From Nocardia carnea NBRC 14403 (GTDB lineage: Bacteria; Actinomycetota; Actinomycetes; Mycobacteriales; Mycobacteriaceae), in assembly GCF_000308515.1 (NCBI RefSeq), contig NZ_BAFV01000071.1, positions 1 through 64,000 of the forward strand: a stretch of 64,000 nucleotides of DNA, read 5' to 3'. Under the pieces are notes generated by a model. It did no database searches and was not told the DNA's origin. It saw only the letters and a list, made by a program, of their open reading frames with translations. This document shows positions 1 through 7,833 of the stretch, piece by piece. A program made the translations under genes and the position numbers. Each line of letters opens with the position of its first letter. The first letter of the stretch is position 1.

Positions 1-822
1 AGTCGCGGGGCGGGCAAAGGGATCGCGCTGGCCCTGGGCGAAACCGGGGCGACGGTGTACGTCACCGGGCGGACACAGAACGAAGGGGACGCCCCGCTTC
101 CGGGCACAGTTTTCGCTACCGCCGAAGAAATCACCCGGCGCGGCGGCCGGGGTGTGCCCGTAGTGCTCGATCATCGAGACGATGCGCAGGTGGAAGCGTT
201 GTTCGCTCGTCTTCGCGAAGAGCAGGGCCGCCTCGACATCCTGGTGAACAACGCCCTCGCGGTGCCCGACGCCCTGACCCGGAAAGGGCCGTTCTGGGAG
301 AAGCCGCTGTCTCTGCTCGACCTGCTGGATGTCGGGATGCGCTCGAGCTATGTCGCCAGTTATTACGCTGCACCGCTACTGGTGGCCAACGGCGCGGGAT
401 TGGTCGTGAACACTTCCTCGTTCGGGGGCACGTGCTACATGCATGGACCCGCCTATGGTGCGGGCAAGGCGGCGGTGGACAAGATGGCACACGATATGGC
501 TGTGGATTTCCGTCCGTGGAACGTGGCGGTCGTCTCGATCTGGATGGGTCTGCTCGCGACCGAGCGCACGCTCGCCGCATTCGCTGCGGACCCGGGCGCC
601 TACGACGGGCTCGCCGCGACCGCCGAATCGCCGGAGTTCACCGGCCGCGTGATCAATGCTCTCGCGTGCGACCCGGAGTTGATGAACCGTAACGGCCAGG
701 TACTGATCGGCGCTGAGATCGCGCAGGAACTCGGCGTCGAGGACACGCAGGGACAGCATCCGCCCTCGCACCGGCCGTTCCTCGGGGATCCGCCGGTGTT
801 CTCCGCGGCGGTCATCGACTGA
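1..822 (+). CDS. SDR family NAD(P)-dependent oxidoreductase (5' truncated by window edge)
   Basis: The frame is open from base 1, where it reads SRGAGKGIALALGETGATV. This is the glycine-rich cofactor loop of a Rossmann fold, so the true start lies a few codons to the left of the window. Later residues include LVNNA and a YGAGK catalytic pair near residue 157, as in classical short-chain dehydrogenases. The sequence resembles DHRS1-like SDRs, which also carry the 'LFARLREEQGRLDILVNNA' style of central segment. The substrate cannot be told. It ends convergently with the MFS gene about 70 bp away. I am sure of the family and not of the role. Confidence 0.9.
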   Translation, partial: SRGAGKGIALALGETGATVYVTGRTQNEGDAPLPGTVFATAEEITRRGGRGVPVVLDHRDDAQVEALFARLREEQGRLDILVNNALAVPDALTRKGPFWEKPLSLLDLLDVGMRSSYVASYYAAPLLVANGAGLVVNTSSFGGTCYMHGPAYGAGKAAVDKMAHDMAVDFRPWNVAVVSIWMGLLATERTLAAFAADPGAYDGLAATAESPEFTGRVINALACDPELMNRNGQVLIGAEIAQELGVEDTQGQHPPSHRPFLGDPPVFSAAVID

Positions 823-894
823 CCTCGAGCGTTATCTCGTTGCGTAGGCTGTGATCCACAGTCGCGGCCAGCGCATGGACACGGGGAACCTGCG

Positions 895-2160
895 TTATTC
901 CGACGGCGCCACAAGTCCGGATTCTTTCTGCCGGGCGCCTCGCCGGCGGGCAGGCGGAGGGCCGGGAGCCGAACCCGTCGAACTGCCGGCCACTGCGAGC
1001 GCGAACATAGCTGTCACCAGCATCCATCCGATGGCGGCTGTATCGAAAACGCTGAGCAGATAGCCTGCGATCATGGCACCGAAGGCGACCGCGCCGTCGG
1101 TCACCATCGACACCATGCCGACCGCGCGCCCCAGGACCTCTTCGGGAATCCGTTCCACCCGGAACAGTGTCAGTGCCACATTCACCACCACGCCGACCGC
1201 GCCTATACCGAACCACGCCGCACCGACCACCAGCGGGTGCGAGCTCAGCGCGATGGGGATCATCAATCCTGCCCAGCACCACAGCGACCAGCGATACAGC
1301 TGCTGGGCGCCGAATCGGGTTGCCAGTCCGGCCGCTACGGCGGATCCGAGGATGCCGCCTACTCCGGCGGCGCCCAGCACCACGCCGACCACCCAGACCG
1401 GCCGCTCCGACCGTTCGATATCGACGATGATCAGCAGGATGACGACCTGAATCACGATATTGGACAATCCGCTGATCACCGTGGAACTGCGGAGAAACGG
1501 CTCGCCGAGAACCAGCTGAGCCCCGGTCCGCAGCGTTGCCGGGGCGGATTCCGGCGATTCGGTATCGCGGCGTGGCTGTGCCGGGGCAACTTTGATCGAG
1601 GACAGGGTGCACAGGCAGACGAGGTAGGTGATGGCATCGGCAACGAACGGCACCCATCGGGCGAGACCGTATGCGGCCGCGCCGACGGCCCGGCCGATAA
1701 CCAGGGCAATGGGTTGTTCGGCCTCGAAAAGTGAGAACGCCGCCGGTCGTTGCGAGGTATCGACGATATCGCGGATCAGGGCCAGTTCGCTCATTCCGAA
1801 GAATACGAACGCGGTGCCTTCCACGAAGGCAGCAGCTATCAGTAGCAGTCCCGGCTCGGGTGGATCGAGCACTACGACCAGCCAAGCACAGCACGCCGCG
1901 GCGAGGCCGGCTGTCTGGCAGACGATCATGATGGTCCGGCGATCCCACCGGTCGGCGGCAACTCCCGCGGGCAGCTGGAATATCAGGGCAGGTAACGAGA
2001 TCGCGAACCCGACCCAGCCCGCGAGGGCCGCCGACCCGGTGATCGCAAGTGCCAGTAATGGGTAGGCGATGCGGACCCCGTGGAACCCGATCAGCGATAT
2101 CGCGTTACCGGACCACAGCAGTACGAAATTCCGGTTTCCGAAGACGCCGGAACGGGTCAT
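895..2160 (-). CDS. MFS transporter, probable exporter of the adjacent RiPP
   Basis: 421 residues from ATG at 2160 (MTRSGVFGNRNFVLLW). The start overlaps the radical SAM stop by 4 nt (ATGA), so translation is coupled. About 12 hydrophobic segments are visible, and the loop after TM2 carries the family-A motif form GVAADRWDRRT. It resembles the enterobactin/macrolide-efflux type (EntS/MefA-like, MFS_3) of actinobacteria. The frame stays open far upstream, but that part is Arg-rich and antisense to the maturase, so I rejected the longer start. Placed as the last gene of the precursor-maturase operon, it is the best candidate for export or self-resistance. The exporter role is inferred from context. 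Confidence 0.88.
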   Translation of the reverse strand: MTRSGVFGNRNFVLLWSGNAISLIGFHGVRIAYPLLALAITGSAALAGWVGFAISLPALIFQLPAGVAADRWDRRTIMIVCQTAGLAAACCAWLVVVLDPPEPGLLLIAAAFVEGTAFVFFGMSELALIRDIVDTSQRPAAFSLFEAEQPIALVIGRAVGAAAYGLARWVPFVADAITYLVCLCTLSSIKVAPAQPRRDTESPESAPATLRTGAQLVLGEPFLRSSTVISGLSNIVIQVVILLIIVDIERSERPVWVVGVVLGAAGVGGILGSAVAAGLATRFGAQQLYRWSLWCWAGLMIPIALSSHPLVVGAAWFGIGAVGVVVNVALTLFRVERIPEEVLGRAVGMVSMVTDGAVAFGAMIAGYLLSVFDTAAIGWMLVTAMFALAVAGSSTGSAPGPPPARRRGARQKESGLVAPSE

Positions 2161-3392
2161 CGGCCCGTCGCGGCCTGCAGATCGGCCCGGATCCGGGATT
2201 CGATATGCCGGATCAACTTTTCGAGGTCGGCGCAGTACACCGATGGGTTCCGGAACCCGCTTCCGGCCCGGTATCGATGAGCGTAATGTCCCGCACCGCA
2301 GACACGGTGGATCGGACAGGCGCGGCATTCGGGACCCAATGCGTCGGCGCCGATCTGCCGGGCGATCACCGCCGGTTCGTGTACCGCCCGGTCGAGCGCG
2401 TTCCCGCCGGTGCCACCCTCGATCCGGGCGGCGCCGGCGAAGGCGGATTTCAAGGCATCGACCTGTTCCAGGCTGCCGTCGGTTTCGATCACGGCGAGCT
2501 GGACCGGCGCGAGTCCCACCGATTCCGAGGAGCCGGTGCCGCCGAACAGCAACTCGATCACTTCGTCGAAAAGCCTGATGCGGGTTTCGGCGGCAGGGGC
2601 GCCGTACCAACGATCGAAGATCGCGATGAGCCAGTCGGCGTACGGCGTCCGGGTTCGGTCGGTGGTGCGTGCAGGGGGTGGCGTGGTCCAGTTGCCGTGG
2701 GGGAGGAGGAGATCGAGGGCGGGCGGTTCGAAGCCGACAAGCGCCTCATAGGTGTCGAGTGGATCATTGTCGATATCGATCGTGCAGAGCAGGCCCGAGT
2801 ACAGGTGCCGATATGCGGGCTGGTTCAGGAGCCGGAGTCCGGCGCTGACGTCGGCGTGACTACCGGCACCCCGCCGGTATTTCCGGTGCCGGTCGTGGCC
2901 GCGTTCGTCACCGTCGAGGCTTACGCCGATCTGCACATTGTGCCGGGCACAGATATCGAGGAAGTCCGCGTCGAGGAGGACACCGTTCGTCTGCATTCCC
3001 AGCCGGACTCGCGTGGCCGGTTCCACGATCTCGCGGGCGCGTCGTGCGAAACGATCCAGCGCCGTATGCCCGACGAGCAGCGGTTCACCGCCGTGGAAGA
3101 CCAGGCTCACTTCGGGCAGCGTGAATCGTGCGGCGTGGTCGCGGATCATCGTGCAGGCGTGGTCGAAGATCTGATCCGACATGGTTCTGGGCTGGTCTTT
3201 CCAGCTCTGATCGGACATCTCGTAGACGTAGCAGTAGTCACAGGCGAGATTGCAGCGGCTGTGGATCTTGACGACGTACTGCGTGAACGGCAGGCTCTGC
3301 CGCCGGGCCTCGCGGAGTTCTCGGGCATGCCGTTCGCCGGCCGGCCACTCCTCTGCCGGTGGGCCCTGGGTGAATTCCACGCTCGTGCTCAT
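2157..3392 (-). CDS. fxsB: FxsB-like radical SAM/SPASM RiPP maturase
   Basis: 411 residues from ATG at 3392, preceded by GAGGAAG at good spacing. The radical SAM cluster motif CNLACDYC gives C47, C51 and C54. A C-terminal SPASM-type cysteine set lies at about C356, C359, C365 and C387 (CRACPIHRVCGAG...VYC). FHGGEPLLVG and LDGD are typical of this radical SAM branch. Known FxsB proteins act on FxSxx precursors and belong to the maturases that link an aromatic side chain to the residue two positions later (three-residue cyclophanes). The neighbouring gene encodes exactly such a substrate. Unlike the long FxsB forms, no extra HExxH domain is fused. Gene order is precursor, hairpin, maturase, MFS. 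Confidence 0.92.
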   Translation of the reverse strand: MSTSVEFTQGPPAEEWPAGERHARELREARRQSLPFTQYVVKIHSRCNLACDYCYVYEMSDQSWKDQPRTMSDQIFDHACTMIRDHAARFTLPEVSLVFHGGEPLLVGHTALDRFARRAREIVEPATRVRLGMQTNGVLLDADFLDICARHNVQIGVSLDGDERGHDRHRKYRRGAGSHADVSAGLRLLNQPAYRHLYSGLLCTIDIDNDPLDTYEALVGFEPPALDLLLPHGNWTTPPPARTTDRTRTPYADWLIAIFDRWYGAPAAETRIRLFDEVIELLFGGTGSSESVGLAPVQLAVIETDGSLEQVDALKSAFAGAARIEGGTGGNALDRAVHEPAVIARQIGADALGPECRACPIHRVCGAGHYAHRYRAGSGFRNPSVYCADLEKLIRHIESRIRADLQAATGR

Positions 3393-3422
3393 ACCGACTT
3401 CCTCGCCGTTTCCAGGCGTCCG

Positions 3423-3450
3423 TGTCCCGGCGCGGGTGAGCGCCGGGACA
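3423..3450 (-). terminator. GC-rich hairpin between precursor and maturase genes (attenuator candidate)
   Basis: A perfect 10-bp inverted repeat TGTCCCGGCG / CGCCGGGACA with an 8-nt loop lies in the 71-nt gap between the precursor stop and the maturase start. There is no T-run, as is usual in high-GC actinobacteria. In RiPP operons such structures often lower read-through so that the precursor is made in excess; that role is inferred here. Confidence 0.55.
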
Positions 3451-3463
3451 GGATGTACAGGGT

Positions 3464-3694
3464 TCAGGCGCCCGGTTCGATGAACGAACTGAAGTTGCCT
3501 TTGCGCTCGATGAACGAGCTGAAGTTGCCCTTGTTCTCGATGAATGAGCTGAAGTTGCCACGTTTGCGGGCATCCGAGGAAACCAGATGTGCCCGCAGGA
3601 CATCGGGTACGGATGTCGATCCGGTCCACTGGTCGCTGAGCTCGGCGAGGCCCGCTCCGGCGGTGGCGCCGGTCGGGAGGGTGGAGAGGGACAT
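3464..3694 (-). CDS. fxsA: FxSxx-type RiPP precursor with three tandem GNFSSFIE cores
   Basis: 76 residues from ATG at 3694 (MSLSTLPTGATAGAGL), with GAAAGG about 7 nt upstream. An upstream in-frame extension exists but is Arg/Pro-rich and lacks support. The leader (about residues 1-45) contains the AELSDQW and VPDVLRAHL segments. The C-terminus repeats GNFSSFIE at residues 46-53, 56-63 and 66-73, separated by NK and RK, preceded by RKR and followed by PGA. Each unit has Phe-Ser-Ser, matching the F-x-S crosslink motif of FxsB substrates, plus a second Phe-Ile-Glu triad. Known FxSxx proteins carry one motif at the extreme C-terminus; this one has three and a PGA tail. Cleavage near the basic linkers could release three near-identical peptides (inference). 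Confidence 0.9.
   Translation of the reverse strand: MSLSTLPTGATAGAGLAELSDQWTGSTSVPDVLRAHLVSSDARKRGNFSSFIENKGNFSSFIERKGNFSSFIEPGA
3476..3559 (-). repeat. Three 24-bp core-coding repeats with 30-bp period
   Basis: Units lie at 3476-3499, 3506-3529 and 3536-3559. They encode identical octapeptides but differ at synonymous positions, for example the Phe, Asn, Ser and Gly codons. The protein sequence is therefore kept by selection and not merely by recent DNA duplication. Confidence 0.9.
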
Positions 3695-3872
3695 GATGTG
3701 CCTTTCTGTGGGATCTGCCGGACGGCCCCGCGCTGATCCGTGCACCGCACAGCCGTCTACCGGCCGGCGCAGAAGCAGGTGGGGGCTGCCCGTGAATCGG
3801 TTGAGGCCCATCGGCGGCCCGGGAGAATCCTTTCGGTGTCCGAGCGTCTGCGATGTGGCGCCCATCCCATCG

Positions 3873-3882
3873 GTAACGTTAC
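3873..3882. promoter_or_regulatory. Palindrome GTAACGTTAC upstream of the RiPP precursor
   Basis: A perfect 10-bp palindrome lies in the 267-bp gap between the LuxR-type regulator stop (3962) and the precursor start (3694), about 180 nt upstream of the precursor. The remaining gap has no gene. It is a possible operator, and the matching regulator is unknown. The inverted repeat at 6951-6980 upstream of the regulator shares the GTTACG/CGTAAC core. Confidence 0.35.
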
Positions 3883-3961
3883 GGCGGGAACTCCGGCGGC
3901 GGTATCGGTCATTCGCCCGGTTGCCGGATCGGTCGTATCGGACTGTTGACCGGCCCCGCGC

Positions 3962-6664
3962 TCAGACGTCCGAGGGGTCGTCGAGGTCGAGCGGAAGCCG
4001 AGCCAATGCTCGTCGATTGCTTACTCCGAGTTTGGGAAAGGCGCGGTAGAGGTGATGAGAGACGGTTTTTGGGCTGATATGCAGCCGGGCGGCGATCTGC
4101 CGGTTGGTTGCTCCGCCGGCTGCGAGTCGTACGACCTGTAGTTCCTGCGCAGTCAGCCGTGCCGATACGGCACCTGCGTGGGCGGGTGTCCCTTCGCCTG
4201 CCGCACGGAGTTCCGTACGCGCCCTCTCTGCCCACGGTAGGGCGCCGAGACGTACGAAAGTGCGCATCGCCGTGTGCAGTACGGTGCGTGCCTTCAATGT
4301 GAAGCGCTCACGACGCAGCCATTCGCCGTACAGGAGGCCGGTGCGGGCGTGGTCGAACCAGCGATGCGTATCGGCGTGCAGGGCCAGAGCCTGTGCGAAA
4401 GCGGCCCCATCCTGCTCGAGCAACCCGCGGCAACGGAGCAGCTGTGCCTCGATCCAGGATGCGGAGTTCGCGGCATGCCAGCGTTCCAGCAGTGACATCG
4501 GTTCGCCGGCCTGTTCCGGGTCGCACCGGGCTGCCGCCTCGATATGATCGCTGATCAGGGGAATCCAGCAGCCGATAGCCTGGTCTCGGTGGTCGGACGC
4601 TGCTTCGAAGTGGGCCAGCGCCGCCTCGTGACGTCCGTAACCCAGATCGAGAAGGCCCAGTGCCCATCGGGCATTGACCGAGCTGGTCGTGTCGAAGAGC
4701 GAAGCCGCACCGGGAAGGTTCTCTTCGGCCAGTCGTCGGCACAGGTCGTGCTCCCCGCGCACGGCAGCGAGAACAGCCAGGCCGGCCCCGGCGCGACCGG
4801 CGCGGTCGGGCTGGCCGATCTCATGGGCCGTCCGCAGACTCTCGGAGAATACTGTTTCGGCCTTCCGGAACTGGCCGAGCAGTGTTTCGGCGGCGCCCAG
4901 CGCGATACCGGCGAGGGGAAGACGCCCCGCCATTCCGCGCTCGCGGTACATCGTGTGCACTTCTGAGAATCGGGCGTGAGCATCATCGACCTCACCCGCG
5001 CTCATCGCCTGCACGGCGAGAACGAACTGGACCGAATGGTCTTCGGGAAATCGAGCCCGGCCGAGGCGGATTCCATCGCGGACGGTACGAACCGCCTGCG
5101 CTCGGTCGCCACGACCGTTGTGGAGAGCGAGCTGTCCGTCCAGCACGGCCAGATACCCTTCGCGTCGAGCGCTGGGGGGAAGAGTTTCCACTGCGGCCCG
5201 GGTGGTGAGTATCCGGGACGGATCGGGGTCGGGCCACACAGCTCCTGCCGCGTAGATGTGCATACGTGCTGCGGCATCCGGATTTGCGGAACACAGGTGG
5301 GCAGCCTCGGTGAATGCGTCGTACGCGCCGCGCGGGTCGCCCCGGGCGGAGAGTATCCGACCGCGTGCCGCGGAAAGGCGCGCCGCATCCGCGAAACCGC
5401 CGTCTTCCGAAGCGATTTCCTCTGCCAGTTCGAGGGCCCGATCTGCCTGCCCGGCTTCGATATCGGCTTCCAACGCCACCAGAAGCCGGTGGTGACGATC
5501 ATCCTGGGCGGGGGAGAGCCGGCCCGCATATTCGGAGGCGATCGCCGCACGCCGGTAGTCGTTGGTCCACCGTGCACTGTCGGCGACCGCGTCCAGAGCG
5601 GCTGCCACGGCTTCGTCGGGTGCGGTCGCGGCGGCGGCCAGATGCCAAGCCCGTAACTCGGGATCGTCGATGCTCGCCGCGATGGTGGCGTGTATGAACA
5701 GTCGCATGCTGTAGGGAGCCATCCGGTAGGCGGCGGCTCGTTCGAGCGGATGCCGGAAAGTGATCGAATAGCCCGAAATAGTGACAACACCGATTCGTTC
5801 CGCGGCATCCAGCGCCGCGGTGGTCGAGCCGAGTGCGGTGAGTACACGTACGGCGACGATGAGACTCCCACTGCAATCGGCGGCTACGACCAGCAGGGCG
5901 ATCCGGGTCTCTTCGGGCAGGACGCGGATCTCACGTTCGTACTCGCGTTGCAGGTGGTCGGTCAGCGCCAGCGGTCCCAGGGGCGGCAGACCGCTGTTCG
6001 CACCGGGCAGTTGGAGCAGGGCCGACGGGTTGCCGGCCGCGGTGTCGAGAACCCGCTCACATGTGTCGGCCGCGAGCCCGGGAACCTGCTCGGTCAGCAG
6101 GGCTTTCGAATCGTCTCTGCTCAGTGGCATCAGCTCTGTTTCGGGCAGTCCGCAGGTATTGCCCCGGGCCCGGGAAGTCACGAGGACCGCTGCCCGGTGT
6201 GCGGTGAGCCGACGCGTGGCGAAGGCCAATGCGTGCAGCGAAGGCTGATCCCACCAGTGAGCGTCATCGATCAGGAAGAGCACCGGGCGTTCGGCCGAGA
6301 GTCTCGACAACAGCGTGAGTAATCCGAGGCCGACCCGGTGGCTGTTGTCGTCCTCCTCGAGCGGGCCGGTTCCCGTCACCGGAGGTGAGGCTTCGCGGGT
6401 CGGTTCCGGTACTGCCTTTGCTGCGTCCGGTATCGGTGCGAGCAACTGGTGCAGCCCGCCGTACCGCAAGCCTGCTTCCTGCTCGGTTCCGCAGCAACGC
6501 AGAACAATCCAGTCTTCGCCCACAGAGTTCGCTGCATGGTCCAGGAGTGTGGTCTTGCCCTGTCCGGGCCCGCCGGTGATCAGCACCGAATTGCCGCGAC
6601 CGTCTCGGCTGTCGTCGATGAGTGTTGCGATCTGTTCGATTACATCATCACGCCCGTGCAGCAC
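3962..6664 (-). CDS. Large LuxR-family ATPase transcriptional regulator (LAL/MalT type)
   Basis: 900 residues, GTG start at 6664; this is the only start codon after the upstream in-frame stop. The N-terminal AAA/STAND ATPase has Walker A GGPGQGKTT at residues 31-39 and a Walker B FLIDDAHWWD near 135. A long helical TPR-like middle region follows. The C-terminal LuxR helix-turn-helix (LTAQELQVVRLAAGGATNRQIAARL) lies in the last 70 residues. Such LAL regulators commonly activate adjacent biosynthetic operons. It lies directly upstream of, and on the same strand as, the precursor-maturase-MFS genes, so it is the likely pathway regulator (inference). Confidence 0.92.
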   Translation of the reverse strand: MLHGRDDVIEQIATLIDDSRDGRGNSVLITGGPGQGKTTLLDHAANSVGEDWIVLRCCGTEQEAGLRYGGLHQLLAPIPDAAKAVPEPTREASPPVTGTGPLEEDDNSHRVGLGLLTLLSRLSAERPVLFLIDDAHWWDQPSLHALAFATRRLTAHRAAVLVTSRARGNTCGLPETELMPLSRDDSKALLTEQVPGLAADTCERVLDTAAGNPSALLQLPGANSGLPPLGPLALTDHLQREYEREIRVLPEETRIALLVVAADCSGSLIVAVRVLTALGSTTAALDAAERIGVVTISGYSITFRHPLERAAAYRMAPYSMRLFIHATIAASIDDPELRAWHLAAAATAPDEAVAAALDAVADSARWTNDYRRAAIASEYAGRLSPAQDDRHHRLLVALEADIEAGQADRALELAEEIASEDGGFADAARLSAARGRILSARGDPRGAYDAFTEAAHLCSANPDAAARMHIYAAGAVWPDPDPSRILTTRAAVETLPPSARREGYLAVLDGQLALHNGRGDRAQAVRTVRDGIRLGRARFPEDHSVQFVLAVQAMSAGEVDDAHARFSEVHTMYRERGMAGRLPLAGIALGAAETLLGQFRKAETVFSESLRTAHEIGQPDRAGRAGAGLAVLAAVRGEHDLCRRLAEENLPGAASLFDTTSSVNARWALGLLDLGYGRHEAALAHFEAASDHRDQAIGCWIPLISDHIEAAARCDPEQAGEPMSLLERWHAANSASWIEAQLLRCRGLLEQDGAAFAQALALHADTHRWFDHARTGLLYGEWLRRERFTLKARTVLHTAMRTFVRLGALPWAERARTELRAAGEGTPAHAGAVSARLTAQELQVVRLAAGGATNRQIAARLHISPKTVSHHLYRAFPKLGVSNRRALARLPLDLDDPSDV

Positions 6665-7150
6665 GCGGCCAACCTGTTCTTTCCGTCACGAGTCGGGAAT
6701 TGCCGCCGGGAGGGAGCCACGGTCGAGGACGTCTGGTGGAATCGGTTGTCGTGCTGCGTGATAGAGACCACCGGGAATCCGAACGGCTGGGTCCACTTCG
6801 AAGCGCGGCGGCCGTCGCAGGGGCCGAATCCGGGATGGCCGAATCCACGCGTCATCACCACCAGTGATACGGAGTCGCCACGAGCTTCCGGCCGGTGCAG
6901 CCACCCGTCGGAGGTGAGTCCGCCACTGCGGAATTCCGCATCGACAACGCCTTTCGTTACGTACCGCTGCGTAACGAAAGTACCCTTGTGGGTGTTACGA
7001 CGTCAATTCAGTGCTTCCGGTGCTTCGAGGGCCCACCGCGTCGAGCGCGGATCGCACTATTCGCTGCACGAACTCGTCGACAGGCTCGAGTTCGGGTACC
7101 AGTGCGTGTGAGCATCGGTCCGGTGACGAGGTCGCGCAGCCATTCGGGAT
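6665..7150. other. Gene-free interval upstream of the LuxR-type regulator
   Basis: 486 bp between the regulator start and the TetR stop. Frames open here on both strands give no recognisable protein and lack consistent third-position bias. The one clear structure is the inverted repeat at 6951-6980. It presumably contains the promoter of the regulator gene. Confidence 0.5.
6951..6980. promoter_or_regulatory. Perfect 11-bp inverted repeat, operator candidate
   Basis: CTTTCGTTACG (6951-6961) and CGTAACGAAAG (6970-6980) are exact reverse complements separated by 8 bp. The site is AT-richer than its surroundings and lies about 290 bp upstream of the LuxR-type regulator and about 170 bp past the TetR stop. 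The size and symmetry fit a dimeric repressor site. TetR at 7151-7753 is one candidate ligand. Confidence 0.5.
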
Positions 7151-7753
7151 TCACCCGGCACTCGGCGGCGTGGGCGCTGACAGGAGTTCCCAGAGGTAGG
7201 CCACATGGTCGGCCATATCGATCTCGGGGTCGTAGAGCCACTGTAGTTGCAGGCCGTCCATGAGAGCGACGGTGAGGACGGCGAAGCGCTGTGGGTCGAG
7301 GTGGGCAGGGAGCCGGCCGTCGCGCTGCAGGTCGGCGACGGCGTCGGCGGCGAGGCGGCGAATATCCTGATAGCGGTCGCGGAAGTAGGTGTGCGCGCGG
7401 TGTTCCGGTCTGGCGGCCTCGCCGGCGAAGCGGGTGTAGAGCTCGACCAGGCCGGGAACCTCGGCATTGTGCCGTAGCACCTGCATCAAACTGCTGGGGA
7501 TATCGGGAGCGGGATCGGCGGGCGGAACGAATGTGAGCCGGTCCGTGGCGTCACGGCGGGCGAGGATGGCAGTGAAGAGATCTTCTTTGCTGCCGAAGTA
7601 GTGCAGGAGCCCGGTCTGGCTGAGACCCACCGCGTCGGCGAGTTCGCGGACGGTGGTACGGCCGTAGCCGACCCGCGCGACGATCGCCGGCGCCGCCTCC
7701 AGGATCTCCTCCCGCTTGGCGACCCCTTTCGAATACGAACCACGTCGCGCCAC
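7151..7753 (-). CDS. TetR/AcrR family transcriptional regulator
   Basis: 200 residues, GTG start at 7753. The N-terminal TetR helix-turn-helix is clear at residues 14-60, with TTVRELADAVGLSQTGLLHYFGSKEDLF. The C-terminal half is a helical ligand domain of the kind seen in repressors next to catabolic genes. It is divergent from the GH3 glycosidase with 80 bp between the starts, so it most likely represses that gene and itself. The inducer is unknown, perhaps a glycoside or its product. Confidence 0.9.
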   Translation of the reverse strand: MARRGSYSKGVAKREEILEAAPAIVARVGYGRTTVRELADAVGLSQTGLLHYFGSKEDLFTAILARRDATDRLTFVPPADPAPDIPSSLMQVLRHNAEVPGLVELYTRFAGEAARPEHRAHTYFRDRYQDIRRLAADAVADLQRDGRLPAHLDPQRFAVLTVALMDGLQLQWLYDPEIDMADHVAYLWELLSAPTPPSAG

Positions 7754-7777
7754 GGCGTGACTGTACCCGGCATCCCG

Positions 7778-7806
7778 TTGTCAATGAAAACCGAATGGCG
7801 TACTGT
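7778..7806 (+). promoter_or_regulatory. Predicted promoter of the GH3 gene
   Basis: TTGTCA at 7778-7783 and TACTGT at 7801-7806 with exact 17-bp spacing, 28 bp upstream of the GH3 ATG and inside the TetR/GH3 divergent gap. This is a visual match only. Confidence 0.4.
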
Positions 7807-7833
7807 TTTTGGTATCCGACCGGAGGAGTCTCG

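Noticed and set aside
2049-4049. 666-codon plus-strand frame over the RiPP locus
   Set aside because: It is antisense to radical SAM, precursor and regulator ends; its own repeat is only the complement of the core repeats.
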